The notes under the pieces were generated by a model that had not been told where the DNA came from, did no database searches, and worked only from the letters and a program-made list of their open reading frames with translations. A DNA stretch of 64,000 nt from Neisseria chenwenguii (lineage in GTDB: Bacteria > Pseudomonadota > Gammaproteobacteria > Burkholderiales > Neisseriaceae): NCBI RefSeq assembly GCF_002216145.1, contig NZ_CP022278.1:868001-932000 (forward strand). The letters run 5' to 3'. The position numbers and the translations under genes are program-made. Numbering within the stretch: position 1 is the first letter of the stretch; each line of letters opens with the position of its first letter. Shown in pieces: positions 1 through 8,038 of the stretch.

Positions 1-31
1 CGTCTGACACTTCGACTGCGCTCAGTGCAAG
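1..31 (-). repeat. Neisserial intergenic repeat fragment (GAGCGNAGNCGAAGTG family)
   Basis: Read on the minus strand this is a TGCACTGAGCGCAGTCGAAG-type sequence followed by a DUS core remnant (TCAGACG). Related copies lie near 29764-29845 and 40413-40496. It is truncated by the window edge. The rest of 32-200 holds only a dRS3-like repeat and no convincing gene. Confidence 0.6.
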
Positions 32-60
32 AACTTTTATGGACTTCATTTATGGACATC

Positions 61-80
61 ATTCCCGCGCAGGCAGGAAT
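61..80. repeat. dRS3-like inverted repeat
   Basis: ATTCCC-N8-AGGAAT, one base away from the neisserial dRS3 consensus ATTCCC-N8-GGGAAT. A degenerate partner (CCTGCCGG...CTGTGCAGGA) lies about 60 bp downstream, so 60-165 may be a decayed NIME unit. Confidence 0.6.
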
Positions 81-200
81 CCAGAAGTTTGAGATAGGTA
101 ATGTTTTTAAAACAAAAAGTTGCGTGAATTTCGCCTGCCGGTCCGCCTGTGCAGGAAGAAGGACGCTTATACATTTTCAGGTTTGATTTGTTTGTTTTTT

Positions 201-247
201 AAAGTCACAGGCCGTCTGAAAAACATTTTTCAGACGGCCTGTGACTT
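201..247. terminator. DUS-pair terminator
   Basis: Perfect inverted repeat AAAGTCACAGGCCGTCTGAA / TTCAGACGGCCTGTGACTTT around a short loop, made from an AG-DUS and its complement. It lies just downstream of the 3' end of the minus-strand gene at 271-651. On that strand a T-rich stretch follows the stem. Confidence 0.8.
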
Positions 248-270
248 TTTTCACTTTCTTTTCCCGCGCT

Positions 271-651
271 TCAATCATCCGCCAAATCCACAGTCAAAAT
301 TCCATCTTCAATCCGCGCCGCGGCAATGCGCCGCGTTTCCAGCGCGGGGCGGAATTCGGCGAACGCCGCCAGATTCAGGCGCACGGTTTGCTTGGCGGTA
401 TCGACCGTCAGCTTTTTCGTGCGGATGCTGCCGAAAATGCCGCCGACCGTTTTCGCCAGCAAAGCCGCGCCCCAGCCCAAATGATAGTCAAACAGCAGAT
501 AATCGCCGCCGTGTCCGGCCAGCGTCAAATCCAAATCGGCGAGGTAGCGGGCGCGGATTTTATCCGGCGCAGTTTGCATGAAAGTGATGGTTTTTCCGCT
601 CTGTTTGGCGAACATAGCGGAAATTTCGGCGAGTGTTTTGCGAATCTGCAT
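271..651 (-). CDS. Conserved-looking hypothetical protein, 126 aa
   Basis: I do not recognise this family. The product has an amphipathic N-terminus (MQIRKTLAEISAMFAKQ), a central GGDYLLFDYHLGWG segment and an acidic C-terminus; no signal peptide or transmembrane segment is visible. I chose the ATG at 651. An in-frame GTG at 687 would add 12 residues, but neither start has a strong ribosome site. It is followed directly by a DUS terminator and is divergent from fabH. Composition matches the neighbours, so it is probably a native gene. A nucleoid- or polymer-binding role cannot be judged from the sequence. Confidence 0.65.
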   Translation of the reverse strand: MQIRKTLAEISAMFAKQSGKTITFMQTAPDKIRARYLADLDLTLAGHGGDYLLFDYHLGWGAALLAKTVGGIFGSIRTKKLTVDTAKQTVRLNLAAFAEFRPALETRRIAAARIEDGILTVDLADD

Positions 652-693
652 GGTTGCTGGAATAGAAAAAAGAAGCGATGTTAACACGTCCGC

Positions 694-748
694 AAGCGAG
701 AGGCCGTCTGAAAAAGCAAGCGTGCCGTTTTCAGACGGCCTCTCGCTT
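694..748. repeat. DUS inverted pair between divergent genes
   Basis: A 21-bp inverted repeat (AAGCGAGAGGCCGTCTGAAA and complement) around a 13-nt loop. It sits between the start of the minus-strand gene and fabH, so it is upstream of both genes, not downstream. It looks like a terminator stem but has no gene to terminate from either side. It could act as an uptake site or in a leader. Confidence 0.7.
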
Positions 749-896
749 TAATCATAAAAACACCTGAAAACACAATATATTATTCGTTTGAAATATTCCG
801 AAAATCCCCTGCAAAAACCCGTGTTTGCTGTTTCAAAACGCTAAGGTTTTCGCTTACAATACCCGCCGTAAAAGCAACCCGCCCGAAGGATTTTCC

Positions 897-1859
897 ATGC
901 AGTATGCCAAAATTTTAGGCACAGGCAGCCATCTCCCCGCCAACCGTGTCAGCAACGACGATTTAGCCAAAAAAGTCGATACTTCTGACGAATGGATTAC
1001 CACGCGCACGGGCATCAAATTCCGCCACATCGCCGCTGATGACGAAAAAACCAGCGATTTGGGCGCCGCCGCCGCACGCCGCGCATTGGCAGCCGCTAAT
1101 CTTTCCGCCGACGAAATCGACCTCGTCATCGTCGCCACCGCCACACCCGATATGCAGTTCCCTTCCACCGCCACCATCATCCAGCAGAAACTCGGCATCA
1201 CCAACGGCAGCCCCGCGTTTGACGTGCAGGCCGTCTGCGCAGGCTTTATGTATGCGCTGACCACTGCCAATGCCTATATCAAAAGCGGCATGGCGAAAAA
1301 AGCACTGGTCATCGGCGCAGAAACGTTCAGCCGCATTGTTGACTGGAACGACCGCGCCACCTGCGTTTTATTCGGCGACGGCGCCGGTGCGGTAGTGCTG
1401 GGCGCGTCCGACGAGCCGGGCATTATTCACAGCAAACTTCAGGCCGACGGCAATTATCTCGACCTCTTAAAAGTACCCGGCCAGATTGCCGGCGGAAAGA
1501 TCTGCGGTTCGCCCTACGTTAAAATGGACGGCCCGGGCGTGTTTAAATTCGCGGTCAAAATGCTGGCGAAAGTCGCCGACGACGTGATTCGCGAAGCGGG
1601 TTTTACCACCGACAAAATCGACTGGCTGGTTCCGCATCAGGCCAATAAACGCATCATTGACTCTACTGCCAAACACCTGCACCTGCCGTCTGAAAAAGTC
1701 ATCCTGACCGTACAAGATCACGGCAACACCTCCGCCGCCTCGATTCCGCTGGCCTTAGATGCCGGTATCCAAAGCGGCCAAATCCGACGCGACCAACACC
1801 TGCTGCTCGAAGGCATCGGCGGCGGCTTCGCATGGGGCGCGGTTTTGGTGAAATACTGA
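897..1859 (+). CDS. fabH: 3-oxoacyl-[ACP] synthase III (KAS III)
   Basis: Initiates type II fatty acid synthesis by condensing acetyl-CoA with malonyl-ACP. The 320-aa product has the complete catalytic triad: Cys114 in QAVCAGF, His247 in VPHQAN and Asn277 in DHGNTSAAS. The C-terminal [10 protein letters not shown] is typical of KAS III. The ATG at 897 follows an AAGGA ribosome site at 886-890; longer in-frame starts upstream have none and would exceed the family's usual length of about 317-320 aa. It begins a scattered fab group (fabH, fabD, fabG) and ends in a DUS-pair terminator, so it is probably transcribed alone. Confidence 0.97.
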   Translation: MQYAKILGTGSHLPANRVSNDDLAKKVDTSDEWITTRTGIKFRHIAADDEKTSDLGAAAARRALAAANLSADEIDLVIVATATPDMQFPSTATIIQQKLGITNGSPAFDVQAVCAGFMYALTTANAYIKSGMAKKALVIGAETFSRIVDWNDRATCVLFGDGAGAVVLGASDEPGIIHSKLQADGNYLDLLKVPGQIAGGKICGSPYVKMDGPGVFKFAVKMLAKVADDVIREAGFTTDKIDWLVPHQANKRIIDSTAKHLHLPSEKVILTVQDHGNTSAASIPLALDAGIQSGQIRRDQHLLLEGIGGGFAWGAVLVKY

Positions 1860-1877
1860 TTCGGCTGTTTAAGCGCA

Positions 1878-1939
1878 AAAGGCCGTCTGAAAACTTTACT
1901 GTATATTGAAAGAAGCGGTTTGGTTTTCAGACGGCCTTT
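1878..1939 (+). terminator. fabH terminator (DUS pair)
   Basis: AAAGGCCGTCTGAAAAC and its exact complement, separated by 28 nt, followed by TTTC. It lies 18 bp after the fabH stop. Confidence 0.75.
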
Positions 1940-2030
1940 CTTCATCCGCAACATTTGCGTTCTTATTTTACAAAATCCCAAAAGCCGAGACCTTTGCAAA
2001 AATCAGAATGGCCGTCTGATACTTTCACGG

Positions 2031-2133
2031 ACGTCATTCCCGCACAAGCGGGAATCCACAGCTAAAACAGGCAATCTTGTTTTAAAATAAGCTTCAGAAA
2101 ATCAAACGCAGATCCCCTGCGCGGGAATGGCGT
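2031..2133. repeat. NIME-like element: dRS3 pair flanking an RS segment
   Basis: A perfect dRS3 (ATTCCC-N8-GGGAAT, 2036-2055) and a degenerate inverted partner (2112-2128) flank an AT-rich segment that resembles the one at 29641-29750 (shared AAACAGGCAAT and CAGAAAATCAAACG blocks). These are neisserial intergenic mosaic elements. The remaining part of 1940-2449 holds a second, isolated DUS-like core and the presumed promoter region of the next gene. Confidence 0.7.
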
Positions 2134-2449
2134 CGGTTGAAAAATTAACCGTTTCAGACAGCATCCGGGCGGACGTTTCTTATTTTCACACAATCCCAAA
2201 TGCCGTCTGAACGGCAAACCGTTGCAGTTTTGCCATTCAGGCAACCCGACTGTTTTATTTCAAAAGCATATTTCGGCATTCGTTGCTATACTTCCATATG
2301 TCTTTAACGCAACAATAATTTTGTTGACCATAGCAAAAACGCACACGCTGCGGGCAGCAAAATTCGGGCCGGATATTTCATCCGGCCGTTTGCCTTTAAA
2401 AATCAAACGATTCGGCTGTATCCCGACTGACAAGATTGAAACGATAAAA

Positions 2450-3769
2450 ATGAATCCACAATTACATTACGGAACCATCGTCCATTGGTTTGACGCCATG
2501 CAGCGCGGTTCGATTATCGCCGACGACTCAGGCCGCCGCTTTTTCGCCGATAAAGCCGCATTGGCCGGCAGCTATCTTTTTCCGAAAACGGGTGACCGCG
2601 TCTGTTTTTCCGAAGACAGCTCGAAAGAGCGCCCCACCGCCTGCCAGGTCGAGCTGCTCAAACCCGACTACAAACCTGGCCAGATCCTGCGCATCACTTT
2701 GAAAGACTGGGATTTTTCCAAAAACGGCGGTTTCGGCCACGATGAAAATTTTCCCGGCCAGCCCGTGTTCGTCATCGGCGCATTTCTTACCGACCAAAGC
2801 CGTATTCCCAAAGTCGGCGACTGCGTCGAAGGCGTATTGCAGCAACACCGCAACGGCCAATGGATGCTGACCGAAGCCGCCATTCAGGCTTACGTTCCGC
2901 CCGAATCCGCCGCGCAAACCGTCAGGCCGTCTGAAAAACAGGCCATGCAAAGGCTGTCTGAAAACCTGCAAACCGCACCCGCGCGCTCTGACATTCCCAT
3001 TCACAAAACGCCCGCCGAAGCCAAAGCCGCGCCGCTGCAATCCGTCGTGCGCGAATCTGCGCCTATGCCCGACGATCCGCTTGTCGAGTATGACGAAGCC
3101 GCTGCGCCGCCGGCCAACCGCGTTTTGAACGGAACCATTCTGAATTGGAACGACGAAAAAGGGTTCGGCTTTATCCGCTACGGTGACGAACACCAAAATG
3201 CGTTTTTCCACATCAGCGCGTTCCATTACCAATCGCGCCGCCCGAAAAACGGCCAGGCTGTCAGCTTCTACTGCAAGCCGCCCGTCAAAGGCGAGCGCCG
3301 GCAGGCTGTGCGCGTGGTTTTACGCGGTGATGAAAACTGTCTGTTCGGCGAACAGAAACCGGACGAAGGAAGCCCCGATATTTTGATTTCCGACCTGCTG
3401 ACCAAAATTTTCACCGGCGCCGCCTACCTGCTCGCCACAGCTTATTTTTCCTACAAACTGGCCGCCGTTTATCTGGTGTTGAGCGTCATCACGTTTTTCC
3501 TCTACCGCGACGACAAACTGACTGCGCAGAAAACCGATAAAAACAGCCGCGCCTACGCCGGCCGCATTCCCGAAAACAAGCTGCACGCCTACGCACTGTT
3601 CGGCGGCTGGCCGGGCGCACTCGCCGCGCGCACCGCGTTCAACCACAAAACCCAAAAAGTCCCGTTTGTTTATATTTTTTGGTTTACAATCGCCGTAAAT
3701 ATTGCCATTACCTATGCCCTGCTGATACATTATGCCGATAATCCCATTCTTTCCATCTTGAAAAACTGA
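2450..3769 (+). CDS. Cold-shock domain / DUF1294 membrane protein
   Basis: A 439-aa protein. Residues 226-292 form a canonical cold-shock (OB-fold, nucleic-acid-binding) domain with RNP1 KGFGFI (237-242) and RNP2 AFFHIS (251-256). Residues 317-352 and 405-427 are hydrophobic helices framing the DUF1294 signature (RIPE..LHAYALFGGWPGA...NHKTQKVPF). Residues 7-70 and 79-148 look like two degenerate OB repeats (GTIVHWFDAMQRGSIIADD..RRFFADKA). The linker at 158-175 is partly encoded by a DUS (VRPSEK). The ATG at 2450 follows an AAACGATAAAA leader; a longer reading frame upstream runs through repeats. The gene ends 8 bp before fabD, so the two are probably cotranscribed. RNA binding at the membrane is an inference; the function is unknown. 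Confidence 0.85.
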   Translation: MNPQLHYGTIVHWFDAMQRGSIIADDSGRRFFADKAALAGSYLFPKTGDRVCFSEDSSKERPTACQVELLKPDYKPGQILRITLKDWDFSKNGGFGHDENFPGQPVFVIGAFLTDQSRIPKVGDCVEGVLQQHRNGQWMLTEAAIQAYVPPESAAQTVRPSEKQAMQRLSENLQTAPARSDIPIHKTPAEAKAAPLQSVVRESAPMPDDPLVEYDEAAAPPANRVLNGTILNWNDEKGFGFIRYGDEHQNAFFHISAFHYQSRRPKNGQAVSFYCKPPVKGERRQAVRVVLRGDENCLFGEQKPDEGSPDILISDLLTKIFTGAAYLLATAYFSYKLAAVYLVLSVITFFLYRDDKLTAQKTDKNSRAYAGRIPENKLHAYALFGGWPGALAARTAFNHKTQKVPFVYIFWFTIAVNIAITYALLIHYADNPILSILKN

Positions 3770-3777
3770 GGAATATC

Positions 3778-4707
3778 ATGTCTTTTGCATTTTTCTTTCC
3801 CGGTCAGGGCTCGCAGAGCCTCGGCATGATGAACGGCTTCGACGGACAAGCCGTCGTAAAAGCCACGTTTGACGAAGCTTCCGCCGTACTCGGCCAAGAC
3901 CTGTGGGCGATGATCAACGGCGAAGACGCCGAAATCATCGGCCAAACCGTCAACACCCAGCCGATTATGCTAGCCGCCGGCGTCGCCACCTACCGCGCCT
4001 ACCTCGAAACAGGCGGCAAAGCACCCGCCGTTGTCGCAGGGCACAGCCTCGGCGAATACACCGCCCTCGCTGCCGCCGGTGCATTGGATTTCGCCGATGC
4101 TGTCAAACTTGTGCGCCTGCGCGCCGAACTGATGCAGTCCGCCGTTCCGCAAGGCGTCGGCGCAATGGCCGCCATCTTGGGATTGGAAGACGAACAGGTG
4201 AAAACCATCTGCGCCGACACCGCGCAAGGCGAAGTGGTGGAAGCGGTTAACTTCAACTCGCCCGGCCAAGTCGTTATCGCAGGTAACGCCGCCGCCGTAG
4301 AACGCGCGATGGAAGCGGCCAAAACCGCCGGAGCCAAACGCGCCCTGCCGCTGCCCGTTTCCGTGCCTTCGCATTGCAGCCTGATGAAACCTGCTGCTGA
4401 CAAACTGGCCGAAGCGCTGCAAAACGTCGAAATCAAAACCCCGCAAATCCGCGTTGTCCACAATGCCGACGTCGCCGCCCACTCTGACGCCGCGCAAATC
4501 AAAGACGCGCTGGTGCGCCAGCTTTACAGCCCCGTGCGCTGGACGGAAACCGTCAACGCCCTCGTTTCGGACGGCATTACCGAATCCGCCGAATGCGGTC
4601 CCGGCAAAGTGCTGGCAGGCTTGGCAAAACGGATAAACAAAGAAGCAGTCTGCACCGCGCTCACCAATTCCGAGCAGCTCGCCGCATTTATCGAAGCGCA
4701 TCCATAA
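3778..4707 (+). CDS. fabD: Malonyl-CoA:ACP transacylase
   Basis: Loads malonyl groups onto acyl carrier protein for fatty acid elongation. The 309-aa product has the GQGSQ motif (9-13), the nucleophile Ser90 in GHSLGE, Arg113 and His199 in VPSHC, all at the positions expected for FabD. The ATG at 3778 has an AGGA ribosome site overlapping the stop codon of the cold-shock/DUF1294 gene, so it is probably translated from the same message. A DUS pair follows the gene. Confidence 0.97.
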   Translation: MSFAFFFPGQGSQSLGMMNGFDGQAVVKATFDEASAVLGQDLWAMINGEDAEIIGQTVNTQPIMLAAGVATYRAYLETGGKAPAVVAGHSLGEYTALAAAGALDFADAVKLVRLRAELMQSAVPQGVGAMAAILGLEDEQVKTICADTAQGEVVEAVNFNSPGQVVIAGNAAAVERAMEAAKTAGAKRALPLPVSVPSHCSLMKPAADKLAEALQNVEIKTPQIRVVHNADVAAHSDAAQIKDALVRQLYSPVRWTETVNALVSDGITESAECGPGKVLAGLAKRINKEAVCTALTNSEQLAAFIEAHP

Positions 4708-4712
4708 AAACT

Positions 4713-4748
4713 TTCAGACGGCCTTGTTTTGACGACAGGCCGTCTGAA
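4713..4748 (+). terminator. fabD terminator-like DUS pair
   Basis: TTCAGACGGCCT and AGGCCGTCTGAA separated by 12 nt, 6 bp after the fabD stop. There is no clear T-run after the stem, so read-through into the glycosyltransferase-like genes is possible. Confidence 0.55.
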
Positions 4749-4793
4749 CGCACCTACACTTCAAAAAAACCGATTTGTCATCAAGCACGCGCT

Positions 4794-5816
4794 ATGAAAA
4801 AAACCGTCATTCTCGCCATGCCCCACATTTACGGCTTCGACCAACAAATCGAAAACAATCTCCGCTTTCACGGCTTCGACGTCATCAATCTCTGTTACGA
4901 CGACCGCGACTCGCGCTACCCGCATTTCGGCTGCCGGCTGCTGAGCACTTACCACAAAATCGTTACCAAAGATAAAAACTACAAAAAAACGCTGAAATAT
5001 CTGCCTTTTCAGCCGGACATTCGTGCAAAACTCGCTTCATTGGGCGGACGGAAGGCCGATTACGCCCTCTGCATCCATTCCGACATCTACCCCAAAGAAA
5101 TCATCGCCCAAATCCGCGAACACAGCGAAGTCTGCGTCAACTACCAATGGGACGGCATAGGCCGTTTTCCCGAAATCCTCCAATACCTGCCTTATTTCGA
5201 CCAATGCTGGGTATTCGACCCCGAAGACGTCAAACGCTACCCCGAATGCCGTCTGAAAGCCACCACCAACTTCTTCTTCGACCTCCCCGTTGAAAGCAGC
5301 CTGCCCAACGATGCCCTGTATTTTCTCGGCGGCTACGAATCCCGCCGCGAAGAGCGTACCAAACTCTTTATCGAAGAAGCCCGCCGGCTCTGCATTCCGA
5401 TGGATTTCCACATCTACTGCAAAGACGACCGTGCCCGCCGTGTTTTCGGTATCGACGGCATCACCTACCTCGACCGCTCCACCGCCTTGAGTTACGAAGA
5501 AAATATGGAAAAAGCCAAAAGCGCCAAAGCCATCGTCGATTTCGCCCAATTCGACCACTACGGCCTGTCGTTCCGCGTATTTGATGCCCTGCGTTTTGAG
5601 AAAAAACTCATTACCACCAACCAAACCGTTGCCGATACCGACTTCTACGATCCCGACAACATCTTCATCTGGACAAGCAACACCTTAGACGACCTCAAAG
5701 ACTTTTTCAGACGGCCTTACCGCCCCGTGCCGTCTGAAATCAAACAGCAATATTCCTTCAAACATTGGGCATACCGGCTGCTCGGCATCCCGCTGCAAAC
5801 CGCAGAAACCGAGTAA
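4794..5816 (+). CDS. Putative glycosyltransferase-like protein, paralog 1
   Basis: 340 aa, the first of three adjacent paralogs. It has a two-domain layout suggestive of a GT-B fold: an N-terminal half beginning MKKTVILAMPHIYG and ending in VNYQWDG (115-121) with RFPEI, and a C-terminal half with HYGLSFRVFDALRFEKKLI (about 255-273) and DFYDPDNIFIW. The C-terminal part resembles the group-1 glycosyltransferase sugar-nucleotide end, but a catalytic residue cannot be named. No signal peptide or membrane span is seen, so it is probably cytoplasmic. The ATG at 4794 fits the start of paralog 3 exactly. A role in lipooligosaccharide or another surface glycan is an inference from fold alone. Confidence 0.75.
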   Translation: MKKTVILAMPHIYGFDQQIENNLRFHGFDVINLCYDDRDSRYPHFGCRLLSTYHKIVTKDKNYKKTLKYLPFQPDIRAKLASLGGRKADYALCIHSDIYPKEIIAQIREHSEVCVNYQWDGIGRFPEILQYLPYFDQCWVFDPEDVKRYPECRLKATTNFFFDLPVESSLPNDALYFLGGYESRREERTKLFIEEARRLCIPMDFHIYCKDDRARRVFGIDGITYLDRSTALSYEENMEKAKSAKAIVDFAQFDHYGLSFRVFDALRFEKKLITTNQTVADTDFYDPDNIFIWTSNTLDDLKDFFRRPYRPVPSEIKQQYSFKHWAYRLLGIPLQTAETE

Positions 5817-5825
5817 GGCCGCGCC

Positions 5826-6857
5826 ATGAACGACCGCAAACCGACCATTGTTTTGGGAATGCCCGCCGACAACCAAATCCACAAAACCATCGAGTCCGCC
5901 CTGACTTATCACGGTTTCGATGTCATCAACATCGCCGTTGACGGCCAAGAATTCCGCTACCCCTCGTTTGCCTCCCGCCTGAGCGTCAAAATCAGGCAGG
6001 CTTTGGGCGACAAACACGCCAAACGCCGCCTGAAATCCCGACTGCTGACCGAATCGTTCGAACAGCAGCTCGACGCAGCGGGCGGCAGCGCAGATTATGC
6101 CCTGTTTATCCGCGGCGACACCTACACCCCCGAATTTCTGCAAGACGTCAAACGGCGCGTGCGCGGCAATACGGTCAACTACCAATGGGACGGCATGAGC
6201 CGCTTCCCCAATATCCGTGACTGCGCCGCCCTGTTCGATAAATTCTACGTTTTCGACCCTGCCGACATCAGGCCGTCTGAAAACTACCTGCCCGCCACCA
6301 ATTTCTATTTCGACCACAACATCAACCTCCCCGAGACCCCGCCCAACGACATCTACTTCGTCGGTTTCCATATGGAACCGCGCCGCGCCGCCATTACCGC
6401 GTTTGCCCGCGAAACCGAAAAACTCGGTCTGAAAACCGACCTCGCCATCGGCGGCCTCGACATGTCCGAAGCCGAGCTGCGCCGCCTCTATCCCGAAAAC
6501 ATCCGCACCTTCATCGGCATCCGCCGTTTCGAAGACAACCTCAAAGCCGCACAACAGGCCGAAATATTGGTCGATTTCAAAACACCGGCACACAACGGCC
6601 TCTCATTCCGCCCGTTTGAAGCCCTCGGCTACCGCAAAAAACTCATCACCACCAACGCCGGAATCAAAAAATACGACTTCTACCACCCCGACAACGTATT
6701 TGTCTGGGACGGCGAACACCTCGACGGCCTTACCGAATTTATAGCACGCCCTTTACACGAATTCCCGCCCGAAATCTATCAAAAATACAGCTTCGGCAAC
6801 TGGATTAACTACATTCTCGACATCGAACCGCATCAGAAAATCAGTTTGCCCGAATAA
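5826..6857 (+). CDS. Putative glycosyltransferase-like protein, paralog 2
   Basis: 343 aa. It shares the family blocks VNYQWDGMSRFPNI, ATNFYFDHN, HNGLSFRPFEALGYRKKLI and DFYHPDNVFVW with its neighbours, but is clearly the most diverged of the three: it starts MNDRKPTIVLGMPADNQ and has its own middle region. The start codon lies 9 bp after the stop of paralog 1, so the two are likely cotranscribed. A full AG-DUS lies inside the gene near 6271 and encodes RPSEN. The pairing of different paralogs suggests different donor or acceptor specificity within one pathway (inference). Confidence 0.75.
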   Translation: MNDRKPTIVLGMPADNQIHKTIESALTYHGFDVINIAVDGQEFRYPSFASRLSVKIRQALGDKHAKRRLKSRLLTESFEQQLDAAGGSADYALFIRGDTYTPEFLQDVKRRVRGNTVNYQWDGMSRFPNIRDCAALFDKFYVFDPADIRPSENYLPATNFYFDHNINLPETPPNDIYFVGFHMEPRRAAITAFARETEKLGLKTDLAIGGLDMSEAELRRLYPENIRTFIGIRRFEDNLKAAQQAEILVDFKTPAHNGLSFRPFEALGYRKKLITTNAGIKKYDFYHPDNVFVWDGEHLDGLTEFIARPLHEFPPEIYQKYSFGNWINYILDIEPHQKISLPE

Positions 6858-6884
6858 ACAGCCTCAGGCCGTCTGAAACGCCTC

Positions 6885-7913
6885 ATGAAAAAAACCGTCA
6901 TCCTCGCCTGCCCGTATCTTTACGGTCTCGACCGCTGCATCGAAACCAACCTGCGTTTCCACGGCTTCGAGGTCATTAATCTTTGCTACAACAACCGCGA
7001 TTCCTACTATCCCAGCCCTTTCAGCCGTCTGAAAAACCTGTATCACAAATACATTACTCATGACGGCAATTACAAAAAAGCCTTGCGCTTCAGCCGCTAT
7101 CAAGCCGACATCAACCGCAAACTGATGGCATTGGGCGGCCGAAAAGCCGAGTATGCCCTCTGTATCCGCGCCAACATTTACCCCAAAGAAATCATTGCCC
7201 AAATCCGCGCGCACAGCGAAACATGCATCAACTACCAATGGGACGGTATCGACCGTTTTCCCGATATTTTCGACTACCTGCCCTATTTCGACCGCTTTTT
7301 CGTCTTCGACCGCCAAGATGCAGAAAAATACCCGCAATACGGTTTTCAGACGGCCACCAATTTCCATTTCGACTACCCGCTGCCGGAAACCGCAAACACA
7401 TCGGGCGGTATCTACTTTCTCGGCGGCGACGACCCCAGCCGCGCCGCCGAAATTCTCAGCTTTATTGCAGCCGCACGCCGTCTGGATCTACCGCTGGATT
7501 TCCACATTTACAGCAAAAACGGCCGCGCCTGCCAAGTCTTCGGCGATGAAGGCATGACTTATCTTGACCGCAGCAGCATTTTAAGCTTCGAGCAAAACCT
7601 GCAAAAAGTTCAGACGGCCTCTGCCGTAACCGACTTTGTCAGCGCCGACCATCAAGGCTTGTCGTTCCGCATTTTCGATGCCATGTGTTACCGTAAAAAA
7701 CTGATTACCTCCAACCCGCAGGTCGTGGCTTACGATTTTTACCATCCCGACAATATTCTGATTTGGGATAATGAAGCGGAAAGCAAACTGGCTGATTTCC
7801 TTACCCGCTCCTATCACGAGTTGCCGTCTGAAATTTACGCCAAATACGGTTTTCGCAACTGGCTGCATTACCTGTTGGATATTCCGCCTTATCAGCCGTT
7901 GGATTCCGCCTAG
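6885..7913 (+). CDS. Putative glycosyltransferase-like protein, paralog 3
   Basis: 342 aa. It is much closer to paralog 1 than to paralog 2 (shared KKTVILA, RFHGFEVINLCYNNRDS, LGGRKAEYALCIRANIYPK and INYQWDGIDRFP). The likeness extends to the DNA level around the YPKEIIAQIR block. It lies 27 bp after paralog 2 with a DUS in the gap, and a DUS-pair terminator closes the group after it. The three genes therefore form one short unit between fabD and fabG. The substrate is unknown. Confidence 0.75.
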   Translation: MKKTVILACPYLYGLDRCIETNLRFHGFEVINLCYNNRDSYYPSPFSRLKNLYHKYITHDGNYKKALRFSRYQADINRKLMALGGRKAEYALCIRANIYPKEIIAQIRAHSETCINYQWDGIDRFPDIFDYLPYFDRFFVFDRQDAEKYPQYGFQTATNFHFDYPLPETANTSGGIYFLGGDDPSRAAEILSFIAAARRLDLPLDFHIYSKNGRACQVFGDEGMTYLDRSSILSFEQNLQKVQTASAVTDFVSADHQGLSFRIFDAMCYRKKLITSNPQVVAYDFYHPDNILIWDNEAESKLADFLTRSYHELPSEIYAKYGFRNWLHYLLDIPPYQPLDSA

Positions 7914-7916
7914 ACA

Positions 7917-7964
7917 GAAAGGCCGTCTGAAAGAAACATCCGTTCCCGTTTCAGACGGTCTTTC
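7917..7964 (+). terminator. Terminator of the glycosyltransferase-like group
   Basis: GAAAGGCCGTCTGAAA and TTTCAGACGGTCTTTC form a 16-bp stem with one G-T pair, 3 bp after the stop of paralog 3. The fabG promoter must lie in the following 70 bp. Confidence 0.75.
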
Positions 7965-8038
7965 CCCACAAAATTAGATTAAAAAACCTATTTATGCTAT
8001 AAAGCCGTCTGAAGATCAACCATCAAAAAGGATTCATC

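Noticed and set aside
4593..4793. An upstream extension of glycosyltransferase-like paralog 1 into fabD.
   Set aside because: The extension overlaps fabD and a DUS stem; paralog 3 aligns exactly from the ATG at 4794.
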